A stretch of 64,000 nucleotides of DNA, from NCBI RefSeq assembly GCF_000255655.1, contig NZ_JH636435.1, forward strand, positions 1,946,658 to 2,010,657. The letters are read 5' to 3'. Origin of the DNA: Schlesneria paludicola DSM 18645 (GTDB lineage: Bacteria > Planctomycetota > Planctomycetia > Planctomycetales > Planctomycetaceae). Every line of letters begins with the position of its first letter. Position 1 is the stretch's first letter. This document shows positions 27,459-36,088 of the stretch, piece by piece. Position numbers and translations under genes: made by a program. Under the pieces are notes generated by a model. It saw only the letters and a program-made list of their open reading frames with translations. It did no database searches and was not told the DNA's origin.

Positions 27459-29045
27459 TCAGTTCTGCTGTGGTGCTGGTTCAGTTGGTGTCGTCTCGGC
27501 AGACAGCTCTTTGACGAGCGTCTTGCGACCTTGTCGCAAGCTCTCGAAGCTATCGCCCGAGATCACGTAGTACCAGTCGGCAAATCGACGGTTCAAGTCT
27601 TTGACCAGTTTCTCGCCTGCCTTGACCTTCTCTTCGTAGGCATGTTTATCGCCTTCGTACTTCTTGACGTCGGCTTCATAGGTCGCCAACGCGGCCTCAT
27701 AGACTTTCTTGGGATCAGCCTTGTTGGCATCGTTCTCGGTGGCTGCGGCGTCGGCCGCAGCATCGGCTTTGGGCTCTTCGGGCTTGGCGTCTTCGGCTGG
27801 TGGTTCCGGCTTTACAGGCGTTTCGGGCTTCACGCCGAGCAATGACGGATCGAATTGAGCCTGAGCGAACAGGTAGCGGCTCTTGATCTTCTTGACCCCG
27901 GGCTTTTCGTCTTTCGCCTCGGCCGCGTCATCCTTCTTTTCGCCTTCCGGCTTTGCATCGTCTTTCTTGATGAAGCCCGCTTCGACTTCTTCCTCGGTTC
28001 CGGAGAACACCGAACCAAAGTGGAGTTCATAGACCACTCCCTGCTCAGTGGATGCGAACAGATCCCCTTCCTGCGAGATCATCGTCAGTCTGCGGCTATC
28101 CTGCATCGGCACGAAGAAAAAGCCCATATCCTGCATTTCGATTCGGGTACGATCATCGGGAACAATCGCCTTGTCGTCCTGCAATCGCTTCTTCAGCCGT
28201 TCCCCTTTCGGACGAACGCCCACGATCTTCAGATCGTCAAGAGACTGGACGAGCTTCTTCACTTCGTCTTCGTTGACTTCTTCTTTTGCGGCATCGATGC
28301 CTTCCAATTCCCACTTGTCCGTCGCACTGGCGCGCGTCAAGGTATTGGCTTCTTTGCCGGTCATCCGCCCGCCCTCGGGCGTCAACTCGATACTGTGTTT
28401 GTTGATGACGATCGTTCGAAGCTTCGATTGATCCAGCTTCAGCAGATCAGGCTCGATCCAGTCTGCAAACTTCGTCGACACATCAATGCTGACCTTGGCG
28501 ATATAGGTCTGCTTTTCCTTCGGATTGCGAACGTAGAAGTATCCATTTCGCCCTTTAACTTCTTTACCGATAATCAAATCGGCCAGAACTTTGCCGTCTT
28601 TGCCATCCTTCAAAGTGATCCGGTTTCCAACCCCTTTGAAATCGGTCACGTTTTCGCCCAAAGGATCGAGCACACCGAATTCGACAAACTGGCTCTCGCG
28701 TTTTCCAGCCAGCGCTTCGCGCTTGATGCCGATCACGGACGTCGCCATCTTGCCGAGGCGTTCCTTACCGTCGACGGGATAGTTGTTGCGTGACGGCACA
28801 CGCCAGACGCCGTCGCTGCCTTGCTCAACACCAAACACGCGGACAGCCGCGGTTTCGGGATTGTAGCTGACAACCTGCAGTGACTTTGCGGCGCTCGCAT
28901 CCTGGAAGTCGTCCTTGAAGAACTCTTTGCCCACCAGGCTGAAGTCGGCCGGTGCCTTGGGAACTGCGGGCCCTGCAAACCATGCCACGATTAGCGACAA
29001 AGCGGCAACACCGACATAGATCGACGTTCGCATGGATTCGTTCAT
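27459..29045 (-). CDS. DUF4340 domain protein, last gene of the GldFG-like locus
   Basis: 528 residues. One N-terminal membrane helix (SIYVGVAALSLIVAWFAG) is followed by a large extracytoplasmic part with DUF4340 features (KMATSVIGIKREALAGK, LIIGKEVKGRNGYFYVRNPK, FADWIEPDLLKLD). The C-terminal 170 residues are Lys/Glu/Ala/Pro-rich with predicted helices and end in a short ordered segment (FADWYYVISGDSFESLRQ). DUF4340 proteins commonly accompany GldF/GldG-type ABC genes; here the GldFG fusion lies 83 bases upstream on the same strand. The role is unknown. Confidence 0.85.
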   Translation of the reverse strand: MNESMRTSIYVGVAALSLIVAWFAGPAVPKAPADFSLVGKEFFKDDFQDASAAKSLQVVSYNPETAAVRVFGVEQGSDGVWRVPSRNNYPVDGKERLGKMATSVIGIKREALAGKRESQFVEFGVLDPLGENVTDFKGVGNRITLKDGKDGKVLADLIIGKEVKGRNGYFYVRNPKEKQTYIAKVSIDVSTKFADWIEPDLLKLDQSKLRTIVINKHSIELTPEGGRMTGKEANTLTRASATDKWELEGIDAAKEEVNEDEVKKLVQSLDDLKIVGVRPKGERLKKRLQDDKAIVPDDRTRIEMQDMGFFFVPMQDSRRLTMISQEGDLFASTEQGVVYELHFGSVFSGTEEEVEAGFIKKDDAKPEGEKKDDAAEAKDEKPGVKKIKSRYLFAQAQFDPSLLGVKPETPVKPEPPAEDAKPEEPKADAAADAAATENDANKADPKKVYEAALATYEADVKKYEGDKHAYEEKVKAGEKLVKDLNRRFADWYYVISGDSFESLRQGRKTLVKELSAETTPTEPAPQQN

Positions 29046-29128
29046 AACGAAGCTCTCGCGGAAAAAACGGAGGTAAAAATGGCCAATGACTCGTCAAACT
29101 GCTGGTAACAACTTACCGGCAATCGGTG

Positions 29129-31828
29129 TCACGTCTTCTTCGCAACACGACGGTTCGGCGCAATGTCTTTTTGTTCGTTGTTCAATCGCATCATCCAGAC
29201 GAGCAGTCCGAGCAGAATGGCGGGGATGGGTGACGCGAGCAGAGCCATGGTGTAATAGCGATCTTTGACCTGCCGTGTCAGACGGTCCATCTTCGTCTTG
29301 CTGGTATCAATCTGCTGTTCTTTCTTCAGGTTGATCGTGGCTTCGTCCACTTCCAACCGGCGCGATTCCTCTTGTTGAGCAATCAACAGCTGTTGCATCT
29401 TGCTGTCTTCGTCGAGCGATTCATCTTTCTTAATCTTCTCAACTTTGTCGGCCAATCGCTTCTTGGCATCCTTCAAGGCCAGCTTGGCATCTTCGGCCGC
29501 TTTCTGGCGTTCTTTGTTTGCCTCTTCAACGTATTGACCGGTCTGACGTTCCACCGAGGTCAACGTGCGATGTTTTGGACGGCGATTGCGAAGATCGATC
29601 ATCGCCGAATCACCCGACAGCGAATCGACCGCATTCAGGATGAACGTGACGTTGTCGAGATCGAGCTTGAACTGCTTGGTTTCGCGCAGCTGGAAGAAGA
29701 AGTCAGAAACAAGGTCGGTATCTGCAACATAGATCACATTGACTTTGTCACCCTTCGCGTCTTTCACCGAGGTGATCTGTGCGGCCAGGATGTGAGCATA
29801 GTCATCCATCACATGAACCGGATTAGGATCGATCTGAAGCCCGAACATGCTGTTCTTGACCAGATCATCCCACATGAGCAGACCAGATCGTCGTCCCGTT
29901 TGAAGCAGCGGCAGGAATTCCAGCGTCTTCTCGTCGCCCTTCTTCAGTTCGCGTTCCTTGATGGAACCCGAGAAGAACAGCATGACTTCTTGCAAGCTGC
30001 GGGTGATCGGACTCTCCCGATTGAACGCTTTGGGATTCTCGCTGCGTGGGCTGACCGAGATGATTTCTTCGCGAAGGAGCTTCTCATATTCAGGATGCAG
30101 GTAAAGCGACGTATCGTCCCAGACGATCTCGTCAAAGTTCCATTCGATTCCCAGCAGATCCACCAGCGGCGTGGTCTTACCCCCAAATGCCTTCGGCTCA
30201 CCCTGTTGCCCCATTCCCATCATCGGATTGCCGCCCGCACGGGGCTTCGGCTGGCGTGGAGCCAACGAAGGGTTCGTCGCGGGGAACGGATCGTCCAGGA
30301 TCAGCGTCGGCTTTCCTTTTTTCACATAGTCAAGGAAATGGGTGAACTCGTTCATCCCCAGTGAGGACGGAAGTACGGCAATCAAGGCATCGTACTTCGA
30401 TTCATCAATCGGCTGAGCGGGAGAGACCGTTTCGACGTTATAGGATTTCTTCAGTTCTGCGACGATGCGCCATTCGGGCTGCGATCGGAAGGATGACATA
30501 TCGAAACCACCATTGATCTTGGCGTCTGTCTCCAGCACACCGATCGTTTTGCGTTTCTCATTGGCGACGGTGAGGATCGACCGAGTCAATTCGTATTCGA
30601 TCGGCGTTCCTTGGCCGAAATGGGGAATCACGACTTCGTTCGAACCGCTGTTGACGACAGCGCCCATCACGACCTTCTCAACGCGCATGCTGCCTTCGAG
30701 TTCAAACTGAACATCGCGTGTTTCGATGCCGAACTGCTTCGCTTCGTCGGCTTGCTCGCTTGATGGATCGACTTCGACGATTCGAATGCTGACATTCGAA
30801 GAGGATTGAGCATACTGCCCCAACAGTCCCAGTAGAGTACTCTTCACCGACACATAGTCGCGGGGTGGATTCCGGCTGACAAACGCCTGAATCGTCACTT
30901 GGCGTTCGCTCTTCAAATCCTTCAAAACTTCGCGCGTGGTTCGGCTGAACGAGAACAATTGCTCCGACGTCAAATCGGAACGAAAACCGCCCCGGGCAAA
31001 CACCGTCCCGGCACCAATCAGAATCAACAACAACGATACGGCACGGATGGCGTATTGCACGCCCATGTTCGTCCCTTTGACACCACCACTCCAGTGGCGA
31101 TAGCCAATCAATACATAGTTGATGTACAGCATCAGTCCCGTCAGCGCCAGGAAGTAAAACAACCCCTGCGACGGAATCAGTCCCATCCCAAACGGCTTGA
31201 ACTGGGACGACAGGCTTAGGCCTTCGAACGCCGTTCGCAGCGCATCAAATTTCGAATCGGGAGCAAGCCAGGACAGAATGAATGACAGGCGTCCGGCAAA
31301 AACGGGAATCGCACAAATCGCTGATCCCAGTACGAACGCCACTGTGCTGTTGCTCGTCAGTTGCGACGCAACCATCCCCGCCGCAAGCAGCGCACATCCC
31401 GACAGCCAGTAGCCCAAATAGGTCGTCAGAATCAGACCTGGGTCAGGCGAACCAATCCAACTGAGGCTGAGCACGTTTGTCAGCGAAAAACCGAGTGCCA
31501 CGCTGTAGACCGACACGACCGCCAGATACTTGCCGATCAACACTTCCAGATCAGAGACAGGCAGTGTGAACAGAAGTTCTTCAGTCCCCAGCTTCCGCTC
31601 TTCCGACCAGATACTCATCGTGATCGCAGGAACAATGAACAGTAGGAGTTGTGGGAACCACTCGTTGAGCTGTTCGAAGCTGGCGACGTTATTCGCAAAG
31701 AATTTCTCTTGGAACGCGGCGAACGCGCCCAGAAAAACGAAGGCTACGATAAATAAGTAACCGATGACTCCGGAGAAGTAGCTCCAGAAATTGCGTTTGA
31801 AGACCGCAAGGACAACATGCGCGCGCAT
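29129..31828 (-). CDS. Fused ABC-2 permease and GldG-like auxiliary protein
   Basis: 899 residues. The N-terminal part (to about 260) is an ABC-2 permease of GldF type with six helices (YFSGVIGYLFIVAFVFLGAF, the conserved MSIWSEERKLGTEELLFTLP, and later SQGLFYFLALTGLMLYI). It is fused to a GldG-like extracytoplasmic region (a helix near 280, then LTSEQLFSFSRTTREVLKDL, IEYELTRSILTVANEKRKT and ALIAVLPSSLG). Near the end is a charged coiled coil of about 90 residues, followed by a last helix (MALLASPIPAILLGLLVWMM). I start at ATG 31828; the frame is open to 31903. It works with the ATPase gene upstream. Confidence 0.88.
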   Translation of the reverse strand: MRAHVVLAVFKRNFWSYFSGVIGYLFIVAFVFLGAFAAFQEKFFANNVASFEQLNEWFPQLLLFIVPAITMSIWSEERKLGTEELLFTLPVSDLEVLIGKYLAVVSVYSVALGFSLTNVLSLSWIGSPDPGLILTTYLGYWLSGCALLAAGMVASQLTSNSTVAFVLGSAICAIPVFAGRLSFILSWLAPDSKFDALRTAFEGLSLSSQFKPFGMGLIPSQGLFYFLALTGLMLYINYVLIGYRHWSGGVKGTNMGVQYAIRAVSLLLILIGAGTVFARGGFRSDLTSEQLFSFSRTTREVLKDLKSERQVTIQAFVSRNPPRDYVSVKSTLLGLLGQYAQSSSNVSIRIVEVDPSSEQADEAKQFGIETRDVQFELEGSMRVEKVVMGAVVNSGSNEVVIPHFGQGTPIEYELTRSILTVANEKRKTIGVLETDAKINGGFDMSSFRSQPEWRIVAELKKSYNVETVSPAQPIDESKYDALIAVLPSSLGMNEFTHFLDYVKKGKPTLILDDPFPATNPSLAPRQPKPRAGGNPMMGMGQQGEPKAFGGKTTPLVDLLGIEWNFDEIVWDDTSLYLHPEYEKLLREEIISVSPRSENPKAFNRESPITRSLQEVMLFFSGSIKERELKKGDEKTLEFLPLLQTGRRSGLLMWDDLVKNSMFGLQIDPNPVHVMDDYAHILAAQITSVKDAKGDKVNVIYVADTDLVSDFFFQLRETKQFKLDLDNVTFILNAVDSLSGDSAMIDLRNRRPKHRTLTSVERQTGQYVEEANKERQKAAEDAKLALKDAKKRLADKVEKIKKDESLDEDSKMQQLLIAQQEESRRLEVDEATINLKKEQQIDTSKTKMDRLTRQVKDRYYTMALLASPIPAILLGLLVWMMRLNNEQKDIAPNRRVAKKT

Positions 31829-32115
31829 CGGTGGGCGATCCCTGTCGAATTGAGAAACTGTTACCGCGAGTGTCATTCTGAGTCGACGAGCACTGCCGAC
31901 CAATCGAGGTCACTCACCTCGAAACGAACCAAATTTCACAGAGGTCCAACGACCTCACCTCAAATGATCTCAAACCATTGGAATTTCATCCCCTTTGTCA
32001 GGAATGAAATCCATGCTCCAATGTGAACCGACACACCGCGGACGAAATGACGCTCAGAACTTAAATGCAAACCGCTCGTCAATCCGCGCTGTGCGGCCAA
32101 TCACGTGTCAGATCG

Positions 32116-32850
32116 CTAGCGACCCGCACCTGTCAGTTGGCGGAACTTGGCATCCATCCCACCGCCGCCCTGTTCCAACTGATCCACCGGACCGTCCAGC
32201 ACGACTCGACCGTCATTGATCAGAATCACGCGGTTACAGACCGCTTTCACTTCCGTGAGGATATGCGTTGACAACAGGATGGTTTTTGTCTTGGCAAGAC
32301 TGAGAATCAGTTCGCGAACATCATATGTCTGATTGGGATCGAGTCCGCTGGTTGGTTCATCGAGAATCAAGACCTGCGGATCATGCAGCAGTGCTTGAGC
32401 CATTCCAACCCGCTGACGAAACCCTTTCGACAGCTTCGAAATTGGCTTTCCCCAAACGCCCTTCAACGAGCACTTGGTGGCCACATAATCAAGACGTTCG
32501 CTCAACCGTCCGCCCGACATTCCCCGGGCTTCACCCAGGAATCGAAGGATGGAAGAAGGCGTCATTTCCAGATACAGGGGGCCGTTCTCCGGCAGGTAAC
32601 CCAAAATTTCAGCGGCTTTCAATCGATCGGTCGACATGTCGAACCCACCGATCTTCGCCGTCCCGGTACTGGGAGCCAGAAATCCCGTCAGCAACTTCAT
32701 CGTTGTTGATTTGCCAGCACCGTTGGGGCCCAGAAATGCCGCGACCTGACCGCGAGGCACCGAAAACGAGACATTTTGCGTTGCAGCGAATGGGCCATAA
32801 AACTTGCTCAGGCCAATCGCCTCAATCATCGCACCCGTCGAATTACTCAT
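32116..32850 (-). CDS. ABC transporter ATPase, GldA-like partner of the fused permease
   Basis: 244 residues. Walker A is GPNGAGKSTT, the signature is KLSKGFRQRV, Walker B is LILDEPTSGLDPNQ, and the H-loop lies in STHILTE. This is the class of ATPase paired with ABC-2 permeases of the gliding-motility/NosF type. The downstream permease gene starts 287 bases later on the same strand, which is wide for an operon, so an internal promoter is possible. Confidence 0.9.
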   Translation of the reverse strand: MSNSTGAMIEAIGLSKFYGPFAATQNVSFSVPRGQVAAFLGPNGAGKSTTMKLLTGFLAPSTGTAKIGGFDMSTDRLKAAEILGYLPENGPLYLEMTPSSILRFLGEARGMSGGRLSERLDYVATKCSLKGVWGKPISKLSKGFRQRVGMAQALLHDPQVLILDEPTSGLDPNQTYDVRELILSLAKTKTILLSTHILTEVKAVCNRVILINDGRVVLDGPVDQLEQGGGGMDAKFRQLTGAGR

Positions 32851-33123
32851 TCAGTCACATCTCACTTTAAGTGTGGTGACGTTCAACAAGCCGTCAATTT
32901 GGCAGGATGAACCGCAAACGGCAATTAGAAGCAACCACCGTTCCATTTCCATTCGAATGAAGATTGCGAAAACAGTCCAGAGACGCAACCCATCCGAATG
33001 CATTAATTCCGAACGACGGCCTGTCGAACAACGAACGGCAGGTCGATCCACAATGGCGACGTCAGAACCTTGCCTGACGTCGCGAAAGTGAACAGACCGA
33101 CACTTCAACAAGCCGACAACGAA

Positions 33124-35772
33124 TTATTCCTCTTGCTGCCCACGTCGTGACCGTCGCGAACGAGCGGCAATCGCGTCTTCATCCCAAACGACGTTGTGTT
33201 GCTGCTCGAAATTTCGTCGCCAGGACTGATCAATCTGCGATTGAAAAGCCTGCGAGAATGTCTGGTATGGACTTTTGATGATTGGGAAAAGCTTTGAATC
33301 AAATTCTTCGCCCATGAACCGAAGTTGACGCTCCTGCTTGGCCACGCCACCTTCATCATTCTTACCGCCATCGCGGTTCAGCACCTTCACAATGTAAAGC
33401 GTCGAGCGTGTGTCATCAAATGAGGAACCAACGTCACCGTCGGCCAAATCATCGAACACGACTTTCATGAACCCATTACCGGCCCCCTCGACCAATGGAA
33501 TCGAGGAAATCGTTGGCCCACGCTGGGATGCGCTCGGCACTTTTTGATTCGAGGTCAACCAGGTGAATTCTTCGGTGGCAATCATCGTCAATGCCGGGTC
33601 GCTTGGTTCTCCGGTCACCGACGTCCCTGCGATGGCCGCCGGCACATCATTTCCCTGAGCCTTAATCTTGGCAACGAGCTCTTCCGCTCGCTTTTCCGCC
33701 AATCCGCGAGCCTGCTCAAACTTCCAGGCCGACAGCACTCGCGCACGCACGGCGTCATCCTTGAAATCCGACAGGCGAGCAGGGAACTCGGCGACTTTCC
33801 AATACGCGAACGCCTGATTGTCGAATCGTTGATCCGCACGACGTGGGGAATACAATGGCATCAGCGGCTCGTTATTGGGGCCCACGATAAAGACGTCATT
33901 CGCGACATTATTTTGCTTATTTCCCTCGAACGAACTGCCAATCGGTTCCGCCACGAGCTCTTCGTACGTTAATTCTCCGGTTGTTTTGTACTCCAGCTTG
34001 TGCTCCTGAGCGTACGCGGTCATTTTTTCGGAGATCTGCTTGAGCTTCTCCGCTTTCTGTGTCGCGTCGACGGTCGCGTCGTAGTCCAGCCCGAGCCGAA
34101 CCATGAAATCGAGAGCTTTATCAAGCTCCTGACTCATCTTCGCAAAAGCGCGATCACGGAGGATCGCTTCACGAATCTCCAGCTTTAACTCGTCATCCAA
34201 CTCACGATACTTCGGCGGCGCGGAAGCCGTCGTGGCATCAGGTGATGGTGGAACGAGTGATTCGTCCGATTTTGGCTGATCATCGGAGGTGGAATTCGCA
34301 GGCTCTGCAGCACTGGCTTCCGGCTTTGACTCCGCAGCCGGCTCCGCCTTAACTTCCGGCGTCTCAGGCTTCGGGTCGGCGGGCTTGGCATCGGCCGCTG
34401 GCTTTTCTTCCGTGGCAGTGGCCTCTGGCTTCGCCGGCTCTTCACCACAGCTCGACTTCGGATCAGCTTCCGGCTTCGGCTGTTCCTTGGGTGGATCAAC
34501 CTTGGGCTGCTCGCTGGATTCTTTGACTTCTGGCTTCGCGTCGCCGCCTTCAGCAGATTTTTTCTCTTCTGACTTTTTCTCGTCCGCAGGAGGAGCGACT
34601 TCCGACTTCGGAGCAGCTTCTGACGTCGTGGCCGGATCAGGTGCCTTGTCGGCCTCTGGCTTTACGTCCGCATCGGACTTCGATGCTTCCACGTCAGTAC
34701 CTGGAAGTTCACTTTGCGACTTGGCCTTATCAGGTGCAATCCGATACCTGTCCTTGAACTTTTGATAGTATTCCAAAACATCTTCGTCGGTAGGATCAGC
34801 ACCTTTTTCGAATTTCTCGAAATCACCTGTCAGATACGCCAACTGCACGCGCGGCATCTGCACAAAACCTGGCTGCGCCTCGCTCACCCAACGTTGCTTG
34901 CTGAACTTCTCGAAGAAGGCGAGCAACTCGGTCTCAGTCGGTTCGGCAACCTTACCGACGAAATCCTTCACAGGAAGCGGAACCGCTTGCAATGACTCTT
35001 TCAACGTCAGCTTTTGATAGATGTCCCAGAGCTGAAAGGGGGTCTCGACAATGTACCGAAGTGACTCTTGCGGATTGATGAACCGCTCGAAACCTTGAGG
35101 AATCTGTGGCGCGTGAGCAGGCGGTTGCGTCAGTTCCACAACCAGATTCGCGGCCAGTTCGGCTTTCAACAGCTCGTACAGCTCGCCTTCGCCTACCTGA
35201 GCATCCTTCAAACAGGCATTGAAATCGGCGCGACTCAGGCGTCCCTGCAATACCTGCTTCAGATAATCCTGCACGGCCGAATCAGAGATTCGAATTCCCA
35301 TTTTCCGAGCGTCGGACAGCAACATTTGATGCATCAGCATCGAAGGTTCGTCCACATTGCCGAATTGCCCCACGGGCGCAAGAACCTTGCGTTGTACGGC
35401 CCCCATAAATTGATTGAGCTTGCTTCGTTGACGACCAAGCTGCAGCAGATCTTTTTGCGAATAGTTTCCATAAACCGTCTGAACCAGCGGCTTATTATCA
35501 CCCAATCGACTGAAACCAATAAAACCGGCAATGGCTCCGACGACAAAACCGCCGACACCATATTCCAGCGTTTGACCGCGTGGATAGCCGACGATCGTCA
35601 ACCCTGCCGCACACAGACTTCCGATGATCAGCGCGCCGCTGATTGCGGACATCGGACCGCGTCCGCCCCCTATGTTGTCGAGGAACAAAAACGAGATCAT
35701 GGACAAGATCGTAACAACGACCATCCACTGTCTCTGGTTGCGGCGGACTGATGCGAAGAATCTGGTGCTCAT
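33124..35772 (-). CDS. Membrane-anchored SurA/PpiD-like protein with long charged linker
   Basis: 882 residues. The N-terminus has three hydrophobic segments (MVVVTILSMISFLFLDNI, ISGALIIGSLCAAGLTIV, VGGFVVGAIAGFIGF), more than the single anchor of PpiD. A SurA-N-like helical domain follows (about 110-230; LMHQMLLSDARKMGIRISDS). Residues about 355-520 are a Pro/Glu/Lys/Ala low-complexity linker, and the last 330 residues are more ordered and could include a degenerate PPIase-type fold. I infer a periplasmic folding factor, with isomerase activity uncertain. ATG 35772 has AAGGA about nine bases upstream; the TTG before it is disfavoured. Confidence 0.7.
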   Translation of the reverse strand: MSTRFFASVRRNQRQWMVVVTILSMISFLFLDNIGGGRGPMSAISGALIIGSLCAAGLTIVGYPRGQTLEYGVGGFVVGAIAGFIGFSRLGDNKPLVQTVYGNYSQKDLLQLGRQRSKLNQFMGAVQRKVLAPVGQFGNVDEPSMLMHQMLLSDARKMGIRISDSAVQDYLKQVLQGRLSRADFNACLKDAQVGEGELYELLKAELAANLVVELTQPPAHAPQIPQGFERFINPQESLRYIVETPFQLWDIYQKLTLKESLQAVPLPVKDFVGKVAEPTETELLAFFEKFSKQRWVSEAQPGFVQMPRVQLAYLTGDFEKFEKGADPTDEDVLEYYQKFKDRYRIAPDKAKSQSELPGTDVEASKSDADVKPEADKAPDPATTSEAAPKSEVAPPADEKKSEEKKSAEGGDAKPEVKESSEQPKVDPPKEQPKPEADPKSSCGEEPAKPEATATEEKPAADAKPADPKPETPEVKAEPAAESKPEASAAEPANSTSDDQPKSDESLVPPSPDATTASAPPKYRELDDELKLEIREAILRDRAFAKMSQELDKALDFMVRLGLDYDATVDATQKAEKLKQISEKMTAYAQEHKLEYKTTGELTYEELVAEPIGSSFEGNKQNNVANDVFIVGPNNEPLMPLYSPRRADQRFDNQAFAYWKVAEFPARLSDFKDDAVRARVLSAWKFEQARGLAEKRAEELVAKIKAQGNDVPAAIAGTSVTGEPSDPALTMIATEEFTWLTSNQKVPSASQRGPTISSIPLVEGAGNGFMKVVFDDLADGDVGSSFDDTRSTLYIVKVLNRDGGKNDEGGVAKQERQLRFMGEEFDSKLFPIIKSPYQTFSQAFQSQIDQSWRRNFEQQHNVVWDEDAIAARSRRSRRGQQEE

Positions 35773-36088
35773 CAACGGCGTCCTTTACCCGAATAGCGTC
35801 ATCGTCCACTCCACGGACGTCGACGCTGCCAAGCCCGTGGCTTGACAGACCCTGTCACGATTCCTTATTGGAATCACCCGTGCAGTCGTCGGCATTGTAG
35901 CCAGACAAGCACAGCACACAAGGGAATGTCAAACTCACGCTTGCACCCAGTTCTTGCCGCCATCGGCAGTTGCGTCGTGCAGGTTTCGCCCGAAACAGTC
36001 GTGCGAAGCATCGACACCCCTGCGCATTCGTGTGTGCTCGCGACCAATATGTTTGCAAACGGAAAGTTTTCCGGTGACAGAAAAGTCG
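35773..36088. promoter_or_regulatory. Divergent spacer between the SurA-like gene and topA
   Basis: About 315 bases between divergent genes, expected to hold both promoters. A small palindrome GATTCCTTATTGGAATC lies at about 35859-35875. I cannot assign promoter boxes. Confidence 0.35.

Noticed and set aside
29372-30364. 330-codon plus-strand frame opposite the GldFG fusion
   Set aside because: Antisense shadow of a well-supported gene with no recognisable domain.
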